Assembly: GCA_964017235.1 (NCBI GenBank)
Contig: OZ024940.1
Span: 29,568,573-29,632,572, forward strand
From: Sabellastarte sp. h YS-2021
Taxonomy: Eukaryota; Annelida; Polychaeta; Sabellida; Sabellidae
Direction: 5' to 3'
DNA length: 64,000 nt
The notes under the pieces were generated by a model. That model did not search any database, was not told the DNA's origin, and saw only the letters and a list, made by a program, of their open reading frames with translations. A program made the position numbers and the translations under genes. How positions within the stretch are numbered: position 1 is the stretch's first letter; the number at the start of each line of letters is the position of its first letter. This document shows positions 1 through 12,400 of the stretch, piece after piece.

Positions 1-537
1 ACCAATTTGGTTCTGATAAACTTATTTTGAAGTTTTTAATTTAGCGTGTCCAGTGAGTCCTAGAATTATTATTTTCTCAATACACATTGGGGATATATGT
101 ACAGGGGGGAGACAAATTAAGCAGTCATATTTCAGCTACAGTCAAATAAAATACTGCAATTTTTTTGTACAGTTTTTGCAGTACAACAGCTTAAATCACA
201 CTAAAATAAGTTAACGTAAATCAAGCTGTAATGTTATGCCAATAACACAAAATGTATATATTTTGTCCTTAACAGAGTAAAAACTGATTTACTTCACAAA
301 GTACAAGCTTTTGCGAAGAGGTTTGCAGGCAATGAGAATATATGAAGTAGTTTGAGGGCCATAGGTCACAAACCAGGTGCCTCAACTAGATAGTTATTAT
401 TGCCTTAAATTCAGGACAAAAGCATTCCAGCTCACAAAATAAAAGCTCAAGCTTTTACACACAAATACACCACACCGCAAGTCATTCACAACTCGGCTTC
501 ATTTTTTTAATTTCAACACTCCCCTCCCGGGCTGACA

Positions 538-655
538 TTCACAAAAAGGGATCAGGCTCAAGATGAGCCAAAAGTCCCTTCAAGTTTACAGCTGTTTACA
601 CTAAACTTGAGCTGATTTTTGGCTAAACTCGAGCTTGATTTCCCTTTCATGAACA
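538..655. mobile_element. Foldback MITE, family 1
   Basis: Palindromic element bounded by TTCACAAAAAGGGATC and its inverted, slightly diverged partner. The arms contain CTCAAG...GAGCC and GGCT...GAGCTTG. Related copies lie at 3931-4046, 21468-21571 and 32465-32560. Confidence 0.6.
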
Positions 656-1499
656 TGGACTCTGATTAATAAATGATAATGGACAAACATGTACACATCT
701 TCTTAATTCTTTTTGTCACTCTCATAAGAAGGTATTTAGGGTGAAATTATACCACAAAAAACAATCCAAACATATAGAAAAAAAAGAATTATTTTCCTAG
801 TCCTGTGCAATGTGAACTTACTAAGTCTTTATCTCAACAAAGCCTTCTACGGATTCTCAGACATTCACTTAATGGTTACATTGGCAACGGCTATGGATAG
901 ATGATTTTTTTGTTAAATCAGATTCCGGTGTTGAGCCTTAGAGTCTGGCTGACAGAGATTAAGTGCTATAAAAGTACACAATAGAATAGTTACAACAGAC
1001 AGAGCAGATGTTTCACCCTGTCACTTTGATTATTCTTATACTCCGTTCACACTGCCCCGTTGTGGCCTCATGAGCATCGTACAAGTGTAAAATACTCAAC
1101 TCGTTGGGGATTGTTTGTAGATTCAATGCGTTTCATATTTTAATCATATCCACAAATAGGTTTAATAAATCAAGATTCATACATGGCTACGACACAGAAT
1201 GGAAACTTTTTGTGTACATAACACAATTTTTCTAAACGTTTGAAAAAAAAAACGTCATGAACTCTAACATGCTAAACTAAACTGAACAACCTGAAGGGGT
1301 GATGTGGGGGGGAAATAGAATTGCAATACAACGTAGCTTTTCTTTATATATCTGTACCTCCCACATAGGAGGTCAGTGTGAACAAGCCTTAAGATAAAAC
1401 TGTGCGTGGGCGGACTTTTTTTGCAAATTTTTTATAATACGCTATTCCACCCACACACAAATTTGTCAGACCCACCTTTTATAAGCTATGGCTGGTGAT

Positions 1500-1830
1500 C
1501 CGGGTTAATAATCATAATGGCCTCTTATATACAGCGCTTTTTTCTATTAATAGCTCAAAGCACTTTACACAGTATTACCCCAGCAAGGATAGCTAGCCTT
1601 GGTAACCTTACCTATTGCTGCCATGCAAGGCGCAGAAGTCGGTATCCCCTTATAGCTGGGCACCCATATTTTCCCCCTGGGTGGAGAGAGAGGCACAGTC
1701 CAGGTTGACATCTTACCCCAAGGATGTTATTCCACATGAAACCAGTTGGCATCAGTGGGGATCGAACCCACGACCCTTGGATTATGACTCCAACACCCTA
1801 CCAACTGAGCCACATGAGACCCTATTGTGT
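1500..1830 (-). mobile_element. SINE with tRNA-Met-like head (SINE-D)
   Basis: In minus-strand sense it begins with a tRNA-like head: A box TGGCTCAGTTGG, an anticodon-arm-like hairpin with CAT in the loop, and B box GGTTCGATCCC. The acceptor stem does not close, so it is not a working tRNA. The body ends in a 'tatatagcgc'-type tail common in animal SINEs. It is the only copy with this head here. Confidence 0.7.
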
Positions 1831-3629
1831 GACATTTCTAATTTTAGAAAAATCTCAAATCGGCAACCTGAACTGTAATGCACTTCTTAGTGATGTTTAA
1901 GTTATTAACAGTATTTTTTATAAATTTTACTCACCTGTCACAAACATCCAAGGTCTTCACTCAAAAATGATTTTGTGTAGGTAGAAACAAAGAAAATTTC
2001 ACTTTACAATTTTTATTGTATATATTTCGACACGACAACATCCAAACATCGACACACAAATTTACATCGCATAATATATGATACAGCTGTAATATTATAT
2101 AGTAATAAATACGTTCAAACATAAACTTTACAAAATCAAAAAAACAACAACAAATGGTGTGTAACTGATTGCCATTTTTGCCCCGAGGATCAATTTCATG
2201 GCAATGCTAACAGGGCGGATACAAACGGCAATAAATGGCAAAAATGTGGCAAAAAGTGGCAAATTCTTTGAGCTCAACAGGCTCTCTCTTTCATAGCCAA
2301 AAATATACAATTTCATCAGAGATTAAGATGGAGCCCTTCTCAGTCCCCAGACGTAAAGGTCAAGGTGATTGGCGCAACAATGGAAGGTCAACCAAGGTCA
2401 AACAGCATCTGCAGCAAATTTAAGGCTAGCTGGTGATAACTTGTTTGTTTCTTTCATATCTGGGGTATAACACTGAACATTTTATGAACATCTCTAACCT
2501 TACATGATATCTAAACTAATTGTTATAGCACTTAATCTATATCACTCTAAGGTACAATAGGTACTACACATTCTCTCATATTTGTCATGCAGAAAAAGAC
2601 AATTTTTTTTTTGAAGAAATTATGAGAAAGAGACATAGAATAGGACAATCTGTAGACTCAGTATAACTAGAACCTACACATTTCCACAAGATTCAGTTCT
2701 AGTTATGGCTAAATGCCTACAAAACTTCAAAAATTCTGCATTTTCTTATGTTGCAAGGTTAAACTTGGTGCCACTTAAACTTAAATTCAACTTACTGTTG
2801 CAAGTAGCTTATGGTCAAATTTTTACCTCATTTCTTTAAATGTTTCAAACAGATATTTTAACCCCCTTAAGACTATTTTTAGCAAAAAAATGTCATTACT
2901 ATTTCTGTGAATACAATTGTAAGTAAATACAGTCAAATATGCACCCCCACCAAAAAAATGAATAAATAAATAAATGGGGATTAAATATAATCTCTTGAAG
3001 ATTAGACTGTGAGAAATATTTGTCTAATACTGCAACGGTTCATCGTGTTAATTATAACAGATTGACTTCTTATAGGATTTGTTTACTTACTCTAGATTAA
3101 CTATAAACAACAACGACTAACGACATTATAAACAAACTGTAAACAAAATAATAACAATAATAATAATGCTTAAAAAACACTGGAAAAATATAGGACAACG
3201 AAGCAAAATAACGACATTAACGAGATTCAATACAATAATTATCAACCTGACTCATTAAATATTCACAAAACAGTGAAGCCTCTAATATACTCAGCCACAT
3301 TGTCTGGAGAAGTGTTTTCCATTGAAACATTTAACCTGATATCTAGAAGTACTGGGTAGGTTGAAGTATTTTTCTGTGGACTTATTCAACAAAAGGTCTC
3401 TTAGCTAAGACTTAGGGCTTAATTTTTGTATAAAAATATACCCAACTTAAGTCTGAGATTATGTCTGAATTATAGAAAATTGGAGACCATTTTCTTTGTT
3501 ATGTGCAACATATAAATTGGTATCTACTGTGCTGGCAAAGTTAGACCTATTCTTAGCAAAACCATTTCAAAAACTTAGAGGGGATTTATTGCAGGCAGGC
3601 AGACGTGTGATCTGCGCAAGTCTAATGAT

Positions 3630-3725
3630 ATTATATATACAGCAGAAACTACAGCATCAACTGGTCTTCTACCATTTGTTGATTTCCAAAAGGCATTTGA
3701 CTCTATCTTTTTGAAATTTTTTTAC
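3630..3725 (+). pseudogene. LINE reverse-transcriptase fragment
   Basis: One frame reads LPFVDFQKAFDSI, the conserved reverse-transcriptase motif around the catalytic Asp in non-LTR retrotransposons. Only some 30 residues are legible and neighbouring sequence is out of frame, so this is a dead remnant. The clade cannot be told. Confidence 0.6.
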
Positions 3726-3930
3726 TCTTTACTTTTTGGGGTTTTAGTGAAGTCTGAAATTTGGCTAAGAACTTTTGTGAATACGCCCCAAAGCTGGTCG
3801 CTTGAAATTCTGCATTGAAGTGTAGTTGCATGAAATTAGTATCAGACAGGTCGGAAGGTTGTCATCCTGTGATAGTGAAGATGAGTTTACAATCTCCAGA
3901 CAATACTGGCTGCTATAACAGGGTTGGTTA

Positions 3931-4046
3931 TTCACAAAAGGGATCAAGCTCAAGTTGAGCCCAAAATCGGCTCAAACTTACAGTTGTTTTATACTAAGCT
4001 TGAGCTGATTTTCTGCTCAACTTGAGCTTGATCGCTTTTGTGAATA
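3931..4046. mobile_element. Foldback MITE, family 1
   Basis: Clear inverted repeat: TTCACAAAAGGGATCAAGCT on the left and its near-complement on the right (AGCTTGATCGCTTTTGTGAA), with a short centre. About 116 bp with no coding capacity. Confidence 0.7.
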
Positions 4047-5634
4047 CGGTCCCAGAGGTTTCGCAGTGCAATACAGTTCTCAATCACTGCCTGGCTTGAT
4101 AATTTGGCAACTGCCTTAAATCGGCACAAACGATGACTTCAGACTCTAGCCAATCGGGATAGCTGATATAAGAACACTGATTTGTAAGCTGTATTTTGAT
4201 TGGTCAGAAGCTGATCTGGGGGATCTAAGTTCGAGTAGATAGTTTATTATTCGCCCCTTTAGAAATCAACTCAAAAAAGCATAATTGGTTGGTCATTTTC
4301 ATTTGTCTGCGAATGTTTTGACTGGAAAGAATTTACACTGATTTGCATAAAACAAGCGCTAATAATGGTTACTGTGTTCAAACTAAGACAACTTATCAAG
4401 TTAAGTGACAGACTGAGTATAAATCAATATTGACTTCAAAGCAATTGGGATGGTCTTTTTTGTTTTTTTTTTCACCAATTTTCAGATATAATTCACATTA
4501 ATCTCTTATCTAATGTTATCTAAAAACAACTGACTCCCAGATCTTAGTCTGGGACATAAAATACCCAAACATCTTACTCATAGTTTCTTACTTGTGGCAT
4601 CAAATGTTTCGGTGAATTCGTGTTCTAATTCACTTTTATGTCACTTCTTACTAAATTTTCATGTTTGCTCAACCCTTTTGTTGTGCTTTCATCAAATGAC
4701 ATTGTTCTTGTTCATAATATTTTCCAAATTTTCCAAGAATTGTTCCACGTGTATAAACTAATCTCCATACTGCTTGTGTGAAATGGTGGCACATTTTATA
4801 AATTCTGATCGACTGACACAGAAGTTTCAGAAGTTTTCTTTTTTTCTTATGGTTTGAATTCAGCTTTTAATAGGAGAATGTCACTAATTCGTTTCTTGTG
4901 CCACCTTGCCAGATCTACAACTGGAACGTGTGGGGTTCAAGTCCGAGCCATCTACTTCTATATTTGTGTCACACTAAGATCCTCTTCCAATCTAAATTTC
5001 TACTTTTTTCTATCAAAACTTTTTCCTGTAATCTCTTGCTATTAATGGTTGTAATATTGAGATGAAGGAGCATAGTAAATCCTACCTATGCATCACAGAG
5101 TGTATAAAATTTTATATTTCTTTTACTACTGATCAGTTCTTTCTGTAGAATTGACTTCAAACTTAGTGGCAGTCTTCTGATATTTATTCAAATTTTCAAA
5201 TTAGAACATTTCTAGGCTGAAGGGTAGTGAATGAACTAAAAGCAACTCATTATAATTTTAGTATATTTTTATGATCTATAAACCTGAGCAGTTTTCTTCA
5301 AACCATTCATTTTCAATGTAAATGTTCTAAGTTTGAATTTATAGCTTCGTGGCATTTTCGTCATCTGCATATTTCAAGTGTATCATCTTGCAAGATCTTT
5401 CTTTGTTATTCTCTGTTGGGTTTTCGAAAATTCCTTGTCCTTACATCAGTTCAATAGGCTTGCTGTTAGATGTAAGGTATGGTGACCTTAGAAAATCACT
5501 TGTTGTCCTTACACCAAGGTCACTTCCAAAAATAATCAGTTTTTGTTGTTCTATTTTAGTCCGAAAAAAAGGTGGCATAACATCATCAATTTACACTCGA
5601 AGTATGACATTCCCCCCCTCCCCCGCCCCCTCTA

Positions 5635-6404
5635 CTAATATGGGTTCTGGTGACCTCTGAAGGACACCTGCCTGTGCTCTGACCTCTGCTGTCCAGGCAT
5701 GGGTATAACCACCATGTCAACCGGTGATCTCATATCACACCGGCTCTCTGGTCTTCCATACGGTTGGTCCGGCCGGTCATACTCCCTGTCTCTCCTTGTG
5801 TACTGGAGTGGGTCTCCATCTAGGGGTTCGAGCTCAAGTGTCCCGGCTTCCCAGTCCAGTGGAGACCTTGTTGGGGCATGGCTGATTTTTCTCGCCGGGC
5901 TGGCAAGCTTTCTGACAATCCAAGATGGTTCGGAGGCTGATGCTTGTGAGGTTTCAGCTGCTTCAGCCACCTGCGTCACATCTTCCATGTCAATGACCTC
6001 GCCATCCTCCGAATTGCGGTTGTTGTTGTTCTTGTTCTTCTTGCTGCCCTTGCCGCCACCTTTGCCGCCCTTCTTCTCCTTGCCCTTCTTGCCTCCTTTC
6101 TCCTTCTTGCCTCCTTTCTCCTTCTTGCCTCCTTTCTCCTTTTTGCCTCCTTTGCCTTTCTTGCCCCCCTTTTTGCCCCCTTTCTTTTTGCCACTTTTCG
6201 TTGTTGCACCCTGTTCTGCTTGTTCTTCATCCTCATCACTCGAGTCTGGATCAACCTGGTCCTCCGCCAGTCCGGTCTGGGAGTTGGCACGCGCCACCTC
6301 AGCAATAGCAGTGTTCATGGGGGGTACGTCGATGTTATTGACACTAATGTCCCCAGGTGACATCACTCCAGTGGGCTCGGGGGTAGGCGGACCAGGTTGG
6401 GCCT
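5635..6404 (-). CDS. Exon 20: terminal exon with Lys/Gly hexapeptide repeats and stop
   Basis: 770 bp, residues 746-1001, acceptor CTTTACAG, stop TAG at 5635-5637. Pro-rich start, then an acidic patch DSSDEDEEQAE (about 799-809), then a Lys/Gly-rich block at about 815-870 built on GGKKEK units, then a short Asn run, and a Tyr/Arg/Pro-rich C-terminus ending in Asn-Pro-Tyr. The Lys/Gly block reflects an 18-bp repeat in the DNA (about 6065-6190) and is low complexity. A long plus-strand frame over the same bases is only its antisense shadow. Confidence 0.88.
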
Positions 6405-9400
6405 CTGTAAAGAAATTAGAATAGTAAAAATTTGAATAAAGTGGGTCTGTATAACATTAATGAAGTGAAAAATTTTAAAAAAATGAATAAGGTAGTGACT
6501 AAGAATAAATTAAGCAGTGAACAAAAATAAATTCAAAAAGAATCTGAATATAACATTAAACAACAATTAATCGGAATAGTCACAAGACATTTATTTCAGA
6601 TATTTTAATGGTTTTAAATGGTCACAGGTAAGAAAACTAATTCCCAGTGAGATTTAAAATCTGTATTAATCTATCAAGTAGAAACAGAGCAGAAGTGACA
6701 ATTGCTGCCATTCTCCCCGAGCAATTTTCTGGCTATGTATATTGACTTTGTGTAATGAATCAGGTGAAAATCAAACAGCTAAAATCTGAGTGAAGGTATT
6801 GATAAATGAGATGATATAAATTGGATTACAGTGGAAGAAAGTCATCCCTGCAAGTTCGAAAGAAAATGTACACAGCAAGCAAAACACCATTTTGACAGAA
6901 AAAAAAACAAACAATCACACTCTCAGCAGAAAGCATTGAAAGCCACAGCAAATATATCGGACCTCCAACTTAAAGGATAAGTATTTTGATGATGTGTGAT
7001 AATCCACATGGCAACCACGTTAAGCTAACGTCCAGGACTGATTTCTGAGAAAGAAAACCTTCGGCTTTGTCTCAAATAGTGTAACTCTATTCAACTATTT
7101 ATTATGTACAGTAAGAACCTCTATTATCCGACCCTCTATTAGTTGAAGTTTTAATTATCAGACGTCAGACCCACTCTCCCAACTCCAGTTAAACCTGTTA
7201 TTTTAGCCCTTCCATTATCCAACCCTTCTATTATCCGCACCAACTGTTCCTACTCCAAGAAGGTCAGATAATAAACATTATAGTGTATGTGGTTTTGTGT
7301 GACTTAACTGAAACTAAAGTTCAAAGCTAGGGTTTTTTAATGTCCCATTCCACAGCCAGGGTCATATTGGGACAGGTCCTCAGCATTTGTCACTTGTGGG
7401 AGTCAAACCCACACACAGAGGAGACAGCCTGTGATTAGATGCCAAACTTGCTAACCACTAGGTCACTGAGGACTTTAAATCGAACAAGAAAAATGGTTTG
7501 TATTTTTTCAGATATTTTTTTAAAATTTACTGTTGTATTTTGAAATATGCCATATTCAACACTGCTTCAAATTCTGAATGTTTACATTTAAGTCTAATGA
7601 GCCGAAGCTTACAATGTTGTTACTTGTTTTTCATACTAAAGATTCAAAATATTCCAGAAAATACCTCAATACAACTAAAAAAACATTCAAAATGAAAAAG
7701 GCCATCCCGGAAACCACTGAAATCCACAAAATCAATGCCAAACAAAAAGTCGCAAAACCAACACAAAAATGAGTCTTAAAACTGCACACTGCAAGCATAT
7801 ATAAAGCCACAAGTTACTTATTCATTGTTTTACATCACGCCTACTACCTTAACGGTTGTATCGTAACAGGTAGTTTTGTGGCAAGATGAAACCAATATAT
7901 ACACAGTTGGTCAAAGTTCTGTAAACTGCCGACCAACTGCAAGCAACTATCAGCTTTCCAACATGAGGTCTAGCTGGGATTCGAACTCCGAGCTCAGAGG
8001 TGGGAGGCAAGTGTATTACCACTGTGCCACTGTGTTCCCCCCTTTAGAACCACAAATCTGGCAAGCCATTGGAAATAAGTGTTTAATTATTTCAAAATGG
8101 AGATTTTTGTCTTTGGTTAAATCAATCATTATCTCAATATTGTGTTTAATCGAGGCCTGGAAAAAACTGAGGTGAATTGAAAGCCCACTCAGTGGTTTTT
8201 AACTCAACAAAGCATTTAAGCGTACTAGTGACCCCACAGCAAAGCACACCACAGAAACACGGTCAGAGTTTCAGCAACAGCGAGTGTTGTACCTGGCCTG
8301 AGAACCTGCACCATGTTCTCCGCTTCCTCGTCACTCAGGAGGTTGGTCGTGTCTTCCGTGTCCATGGGCTCCTCCATGGACGCAAAAGCCAGGGCGATGT
8401 GCCTACAGGGACCAACACAAGCCGGGGGCGTCAGTTAACAACAGACCAATGGCGGGTAAAAAGTATGTCAGAATTAATGAACTGGGTGTGGGCTTAAGGT
8501 CCCAGTTAGAGGATAATTACATTTAAAGTTCAGGACATGGTGTTTTAGGGCTTAAATGGTGCCATGATAATCGACATCAAGGTGCTTACTTGGAATAAAT
8601 CATTCTTTTGAACTTTGTAATGCTCTGGAAGTTGATTTATCTATTTATTTGGGTTTTAACGTCGCTTTCAACACACTGTACAGATCATATCACGACGGCT
8701 AGTTTTGTGGGCAGAGGAAACCAGTACATACAGTTGGTGTCAAGGTTCTGTACTGTAAACTGATGACCATCAGTAAGCAACTACCAACTTTTCTATATAA
8801 GGTCCGGGGTTTGAACCACCAACCTCAGAGGTGGGAGGCGAGTGTGTTACCACTGGACCACCATGGTCCCTCGGAAGTTAATGGTAGTGATAATCGGAGA
8901 AAAGTAACTGATTGCTAACTTCGAATGAAATACTTTTTACTGGAAGGATTACAGTACTCCACTCCTGCTGTAATAATATTTAGTTTGTTTGTTTTTTTTT
9001 TAAATAAAAATGTAGTTTCTTTTAACTTAATCAAAGTCCTAGACAGTTCAATTGGCAGGTACATGAAATAAAATATGTATGAAATAGAGTCATAAGGGCA
9101 GCACTTAATATTTATTTATTTATTTATTTGGGGTTTTACGTCGCTTTCAACACTGTACAGGTCATATCACGACGGGTAGTTGGAAGGGCAGAGGAAACCA
9201 GTACATACAGTTTGTTAGGGTTCTGTACTGTAAACTGCCGACCAACGGCAAGCAACTACCAGCTTTCCCACTTGAGGCCATGACGGGGATCGAACCCCGG
9301 CCTCAGAGGTGGGAGGCGAGAGTGTTACCACTCTGCCACCGTGGCCCCGGCAGCACTTAATAAGATTCTTTCTTACATGTATTACAGTATTTTGGGTAAA

Positions 9401-12400
9401 TTTAACACCAGCCTACCAATACTATTCTCTACGTGTACAATAGTATTTTGATTTAAATGTAACACATGCCTGTCAGTTCAATATATTTTTATAAAATTAA
9501 TTATTCTAGATAAACAATTTCAGTAACTTCCAGCCTAGGAACACCACAATTCAATTGCTTTACTAGTTATGTAATACAGTAAACTGCTACTTAAATATAC
9601 CAATACACACCTGTACATAAATATTGGGATTATTATTTATATTATTTATTATTTATATTAATAATATTAATATAATTATTTACAAACAGAAAACAAAGCA
9701 ATGTTCCAAAGGCATTTAATTCTAATCGAGGTTTAGAGTGAAAATCAGAAATCTCAGTGTTATACAAAGACCAGAAATCAACTATTCACTTTCTTATATA
9801 TGAATAAATTTGAATATTAAATAGATTCAAAGGAATATTTCACTATGTCCTACAAAGGTGACAACTTGAAAATGAAGTGATTAGCTACCTGCATCTAAAA
9901 GGTTTGGAGTTATTAGTGGTAAGACCATTTAAACTGTCATTAAAATTTTCAAATATCTCCTTTAGAAGGTATTAAGGTGTTATAATGAAAGCAATGACAT
10001 AGCTGAAGAATTTTAGTTGCAGACTAGTGGTTAATTTGTCTCTTAATATAAACTAAGACATTATAAAGCATTTGAGACATTGTGAAAGCATGTCAAAGAC
10101 ATTGTGAAAAATATTTGAGACATTACTCAAATATTTGAGACAGATGAAAGTATGTGAGACATATTACTTAAGCATCTGGAACATTGTGAAAGTATGCGAG
10201 AGACATCATGAAAGCTTTTAAGACATATGACAATATGTGAAGCACAATGAAAAGTATGTGAGACAAAATGAAAGAATTTGAGACAAGATGAAGGCAGGTA
10301 TCTATAGGTATCTATAGGACAGTTTTAAGAATCTACTTACAGAGTAGTTATTTTCACTGGAAGATTTAGGATATTATATAAGACAATGAGACAAGACTGA
10401 GACGTTAGGACAGTCTTACAAAGGCACTGAGAGGAGTTAATTTTTAGTAGAAGGTTTGAGACATTTAGTAAGTCAGACCATTTGAAGAAGGCATCGAGTA
10501 AATTAAGGTACTAGCTACTGATGAAAGCATGACAGGTTTTGAGAGTATATAAGACAGCGAGACAAAACCGAGACAATGTTAAGACAATACTTATTTAGTC
10601 ATGGCGACAGAGGTTGAGAAAAAAAGCATCACACGACAGGGTTTTGACGAAGGTCGTTTACCTGCCAATACCGTGGCCAGATCGTGTCTCCTGACCTTGT
10701 GGGGGGTCGTAGTCGTCACTGTATCAATAACCAACATATTCAGAGTTATAAATACAGGAATACAGGGGCCGTATTCGCAAAAGGGATCAAGCACTATATC
10801 CCATATATCTTTAAGATTAACTTGTATATGCTAGGCTAACCTGAATCCTTATGGGTTACCAGTTTACATTAAGCTAATCTGTATCATGAGATTTACCTGT
10901 ATCTGTAAGGTTAACCTGTATCATGAGGTTTACCTATATATCTGTCAGGTTAACCTGTATCTTTATAGTCTACCTGTATCTGTAAGGTTTACCTGTATCA
11001 TGAAGTTTACCTGTATATCTGTCAGGTTAACCTCTATCTTTATAGTTTACCTGTATATCTGTCAGGTTAACCTGTATCTTTATAGTTTACCTGTACCTGC
11101 AGGATACAATATCTATCTGCATAGTGTAACTGTACATCTGTAAGGTTAACCTTTATATGTAAGGTGCACCTGTATCTTTGTTAGGTTAATGGGTACCTGT
11201 AAGGTTAACCCATGTCTGTAAGGTTTACATCCACTCACCGTGCGGTTGCTCCACCATTCAATGCGGCCAGTGTGGGGTCGTCTTCCTCCTCATCTGTCCA
11301 CACCTGACCCACAGCCTCCTCCTCTAGTGGAGCCAGCTTCCTGTGTACACAAACAATAATAAACAGTAAACAAATAGTTAACAACAAATAGTAAATCACA
11401 GATAGCCAAAGGCAAGTCTCATGAGGTTGAGAGGTGAAATTTAAGTGAAATCTTTCCTTTTGTCTCTGTGTTCCAATATGTATTATTTATTTATTTATTT
11501 TTCTCTGAAAAACACAATTCAAAAATTTGGGAATAGCCTTAACATTTTATGCTTACTGTTTCACTTATTACATAATGTTTTTTTTTTTTTCATTTTTACA
11601 ACACTGTCAGGTTACTTACAGGTAAACAATTTCTTTGTGGTTTTGTGTTCATACAATCTCACTACAAAAGGAAAGTCTGTGCCAGAACAAATAATAATAA
11701 AACATTTTGTGGCGAAAGCCTGAAGAATTCAGCAAACACAATGAAATTTATTACCGTTTTTATTTTTATTTATTTATTTAGTTATATTTTTTGTGATCTC
11801 TTTCCATGTTTTAAACTTTTTTTTCGGTTTTAGATGCAAATTCTGCATAATCAAACAGCAGACATTGTAATGCATATTTACAAGTTGGGGGAACAAATAT
11901 TGTGCAAAACTACGAAGCAAGGGGGTGTCAAATACAAGCAGACGATGACATCCCACACTGTGCTGTGATTGTGAATTGGTACAAAAACATTGGCAAAAAA
12001 ATAAAAAACCATACACACACAAGCTGCCATTACCTGGACTGTCTTACTTTGATTTTCTTGGATTTTGTAAGACTGTAAAAATGAGCAACATTGGCTTAAA
12101 AAAATGTCTGTTTTGAGTAAGAGTTTTGAAAAGCTTATTTGCATAATCTCCCCTCTTAGAAATAAACTAAAATTTCATGAATTTCTATTCATTACTTCCT
12201 GAGTAAAGTCAATCAGAAAGCCCAAATTCATTGAAAATACATTTAAAATTCAGGATTTCTTTATATCTGGAATCAGGGCAGGCTCAGTAACACCGGTATC
12301 TCGGTATCGAGACCAATTCACTTTGACACTGTGGTGACACTGTACAGCCGGTATTTCGAATGCCAGTATATGATATTGTGAGAAAACGTAAAGTTAGTAG

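Larger units (their letters stand above)
1..5634. other. 3' flank of the receptor gene, probably including its 3' UTR
   Basis: No coding exon found. It lies downstream of the stop codon on the gene's strand, so part must be 3' UTR. AATAAA-type signals in minus-strand sense (read as TTTATT on plus) occur at several places, for example near 5172 and 2009, and I cannot choose between them. It also holds a tRNA-type SINE (1500-1830), two foldback MITEs (538-655, 3931-4046) and a small LINE reverse-transcriptase fragment (3630-3725), listed separately. The rest is AT-rich with nothing recognised. Confidence 0.4.
6405..8292 (-). other. Intron 19
   Basis: Contains a pogo-like MITE (7109-7285), a SINE-C (7325-7480) and a SINE-A (7812-8041). 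The remainder (6405-7100, 7490-7800) is AT-rich with nothing recognised. Confidence 0.6.
8403..11238 (-). other. Intron 18
   Basis: Holds two SINE-A copies, a degenerate 'gagacat...gaaag' repeat (about 10030-10560), and a minisatellite running into the exon 18 donor (10800-11235). From about 9360 to 10020 it is AT-rich with nothing recognised. Confidence 0.6.

Noticed and set aside
1740-1830. Possible tRNA-Met gene (CAT in the anticodon loop)
   Set aside because: The acceptor stem does not pair and the sequence continues into a SINE body, so it is a SINE head.
2340-2400. AGGTCA words suggesting a hormone response element
   Set aside because: Only a few scattered half-sites with no conserved spacing, unlike the satellite at 62647-63345.
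5699-6424. 241-codon open frame on the plus strand
   Set aside because: It is the antisense of the low-complexity Lys/Gly exon 20 on the minus strand, which has a clear acceptor, stop and phase match. The plus frame encodes Pro/Leu/Ser-rich low-complexity sequence only.
10601-10834. 77-codon plus-strand frame starting MATEVEKK
   Set aside because: Lies in intron 18, runs into a MITE fragment and the minisatellite, and has no supporting splice or domain evidence.
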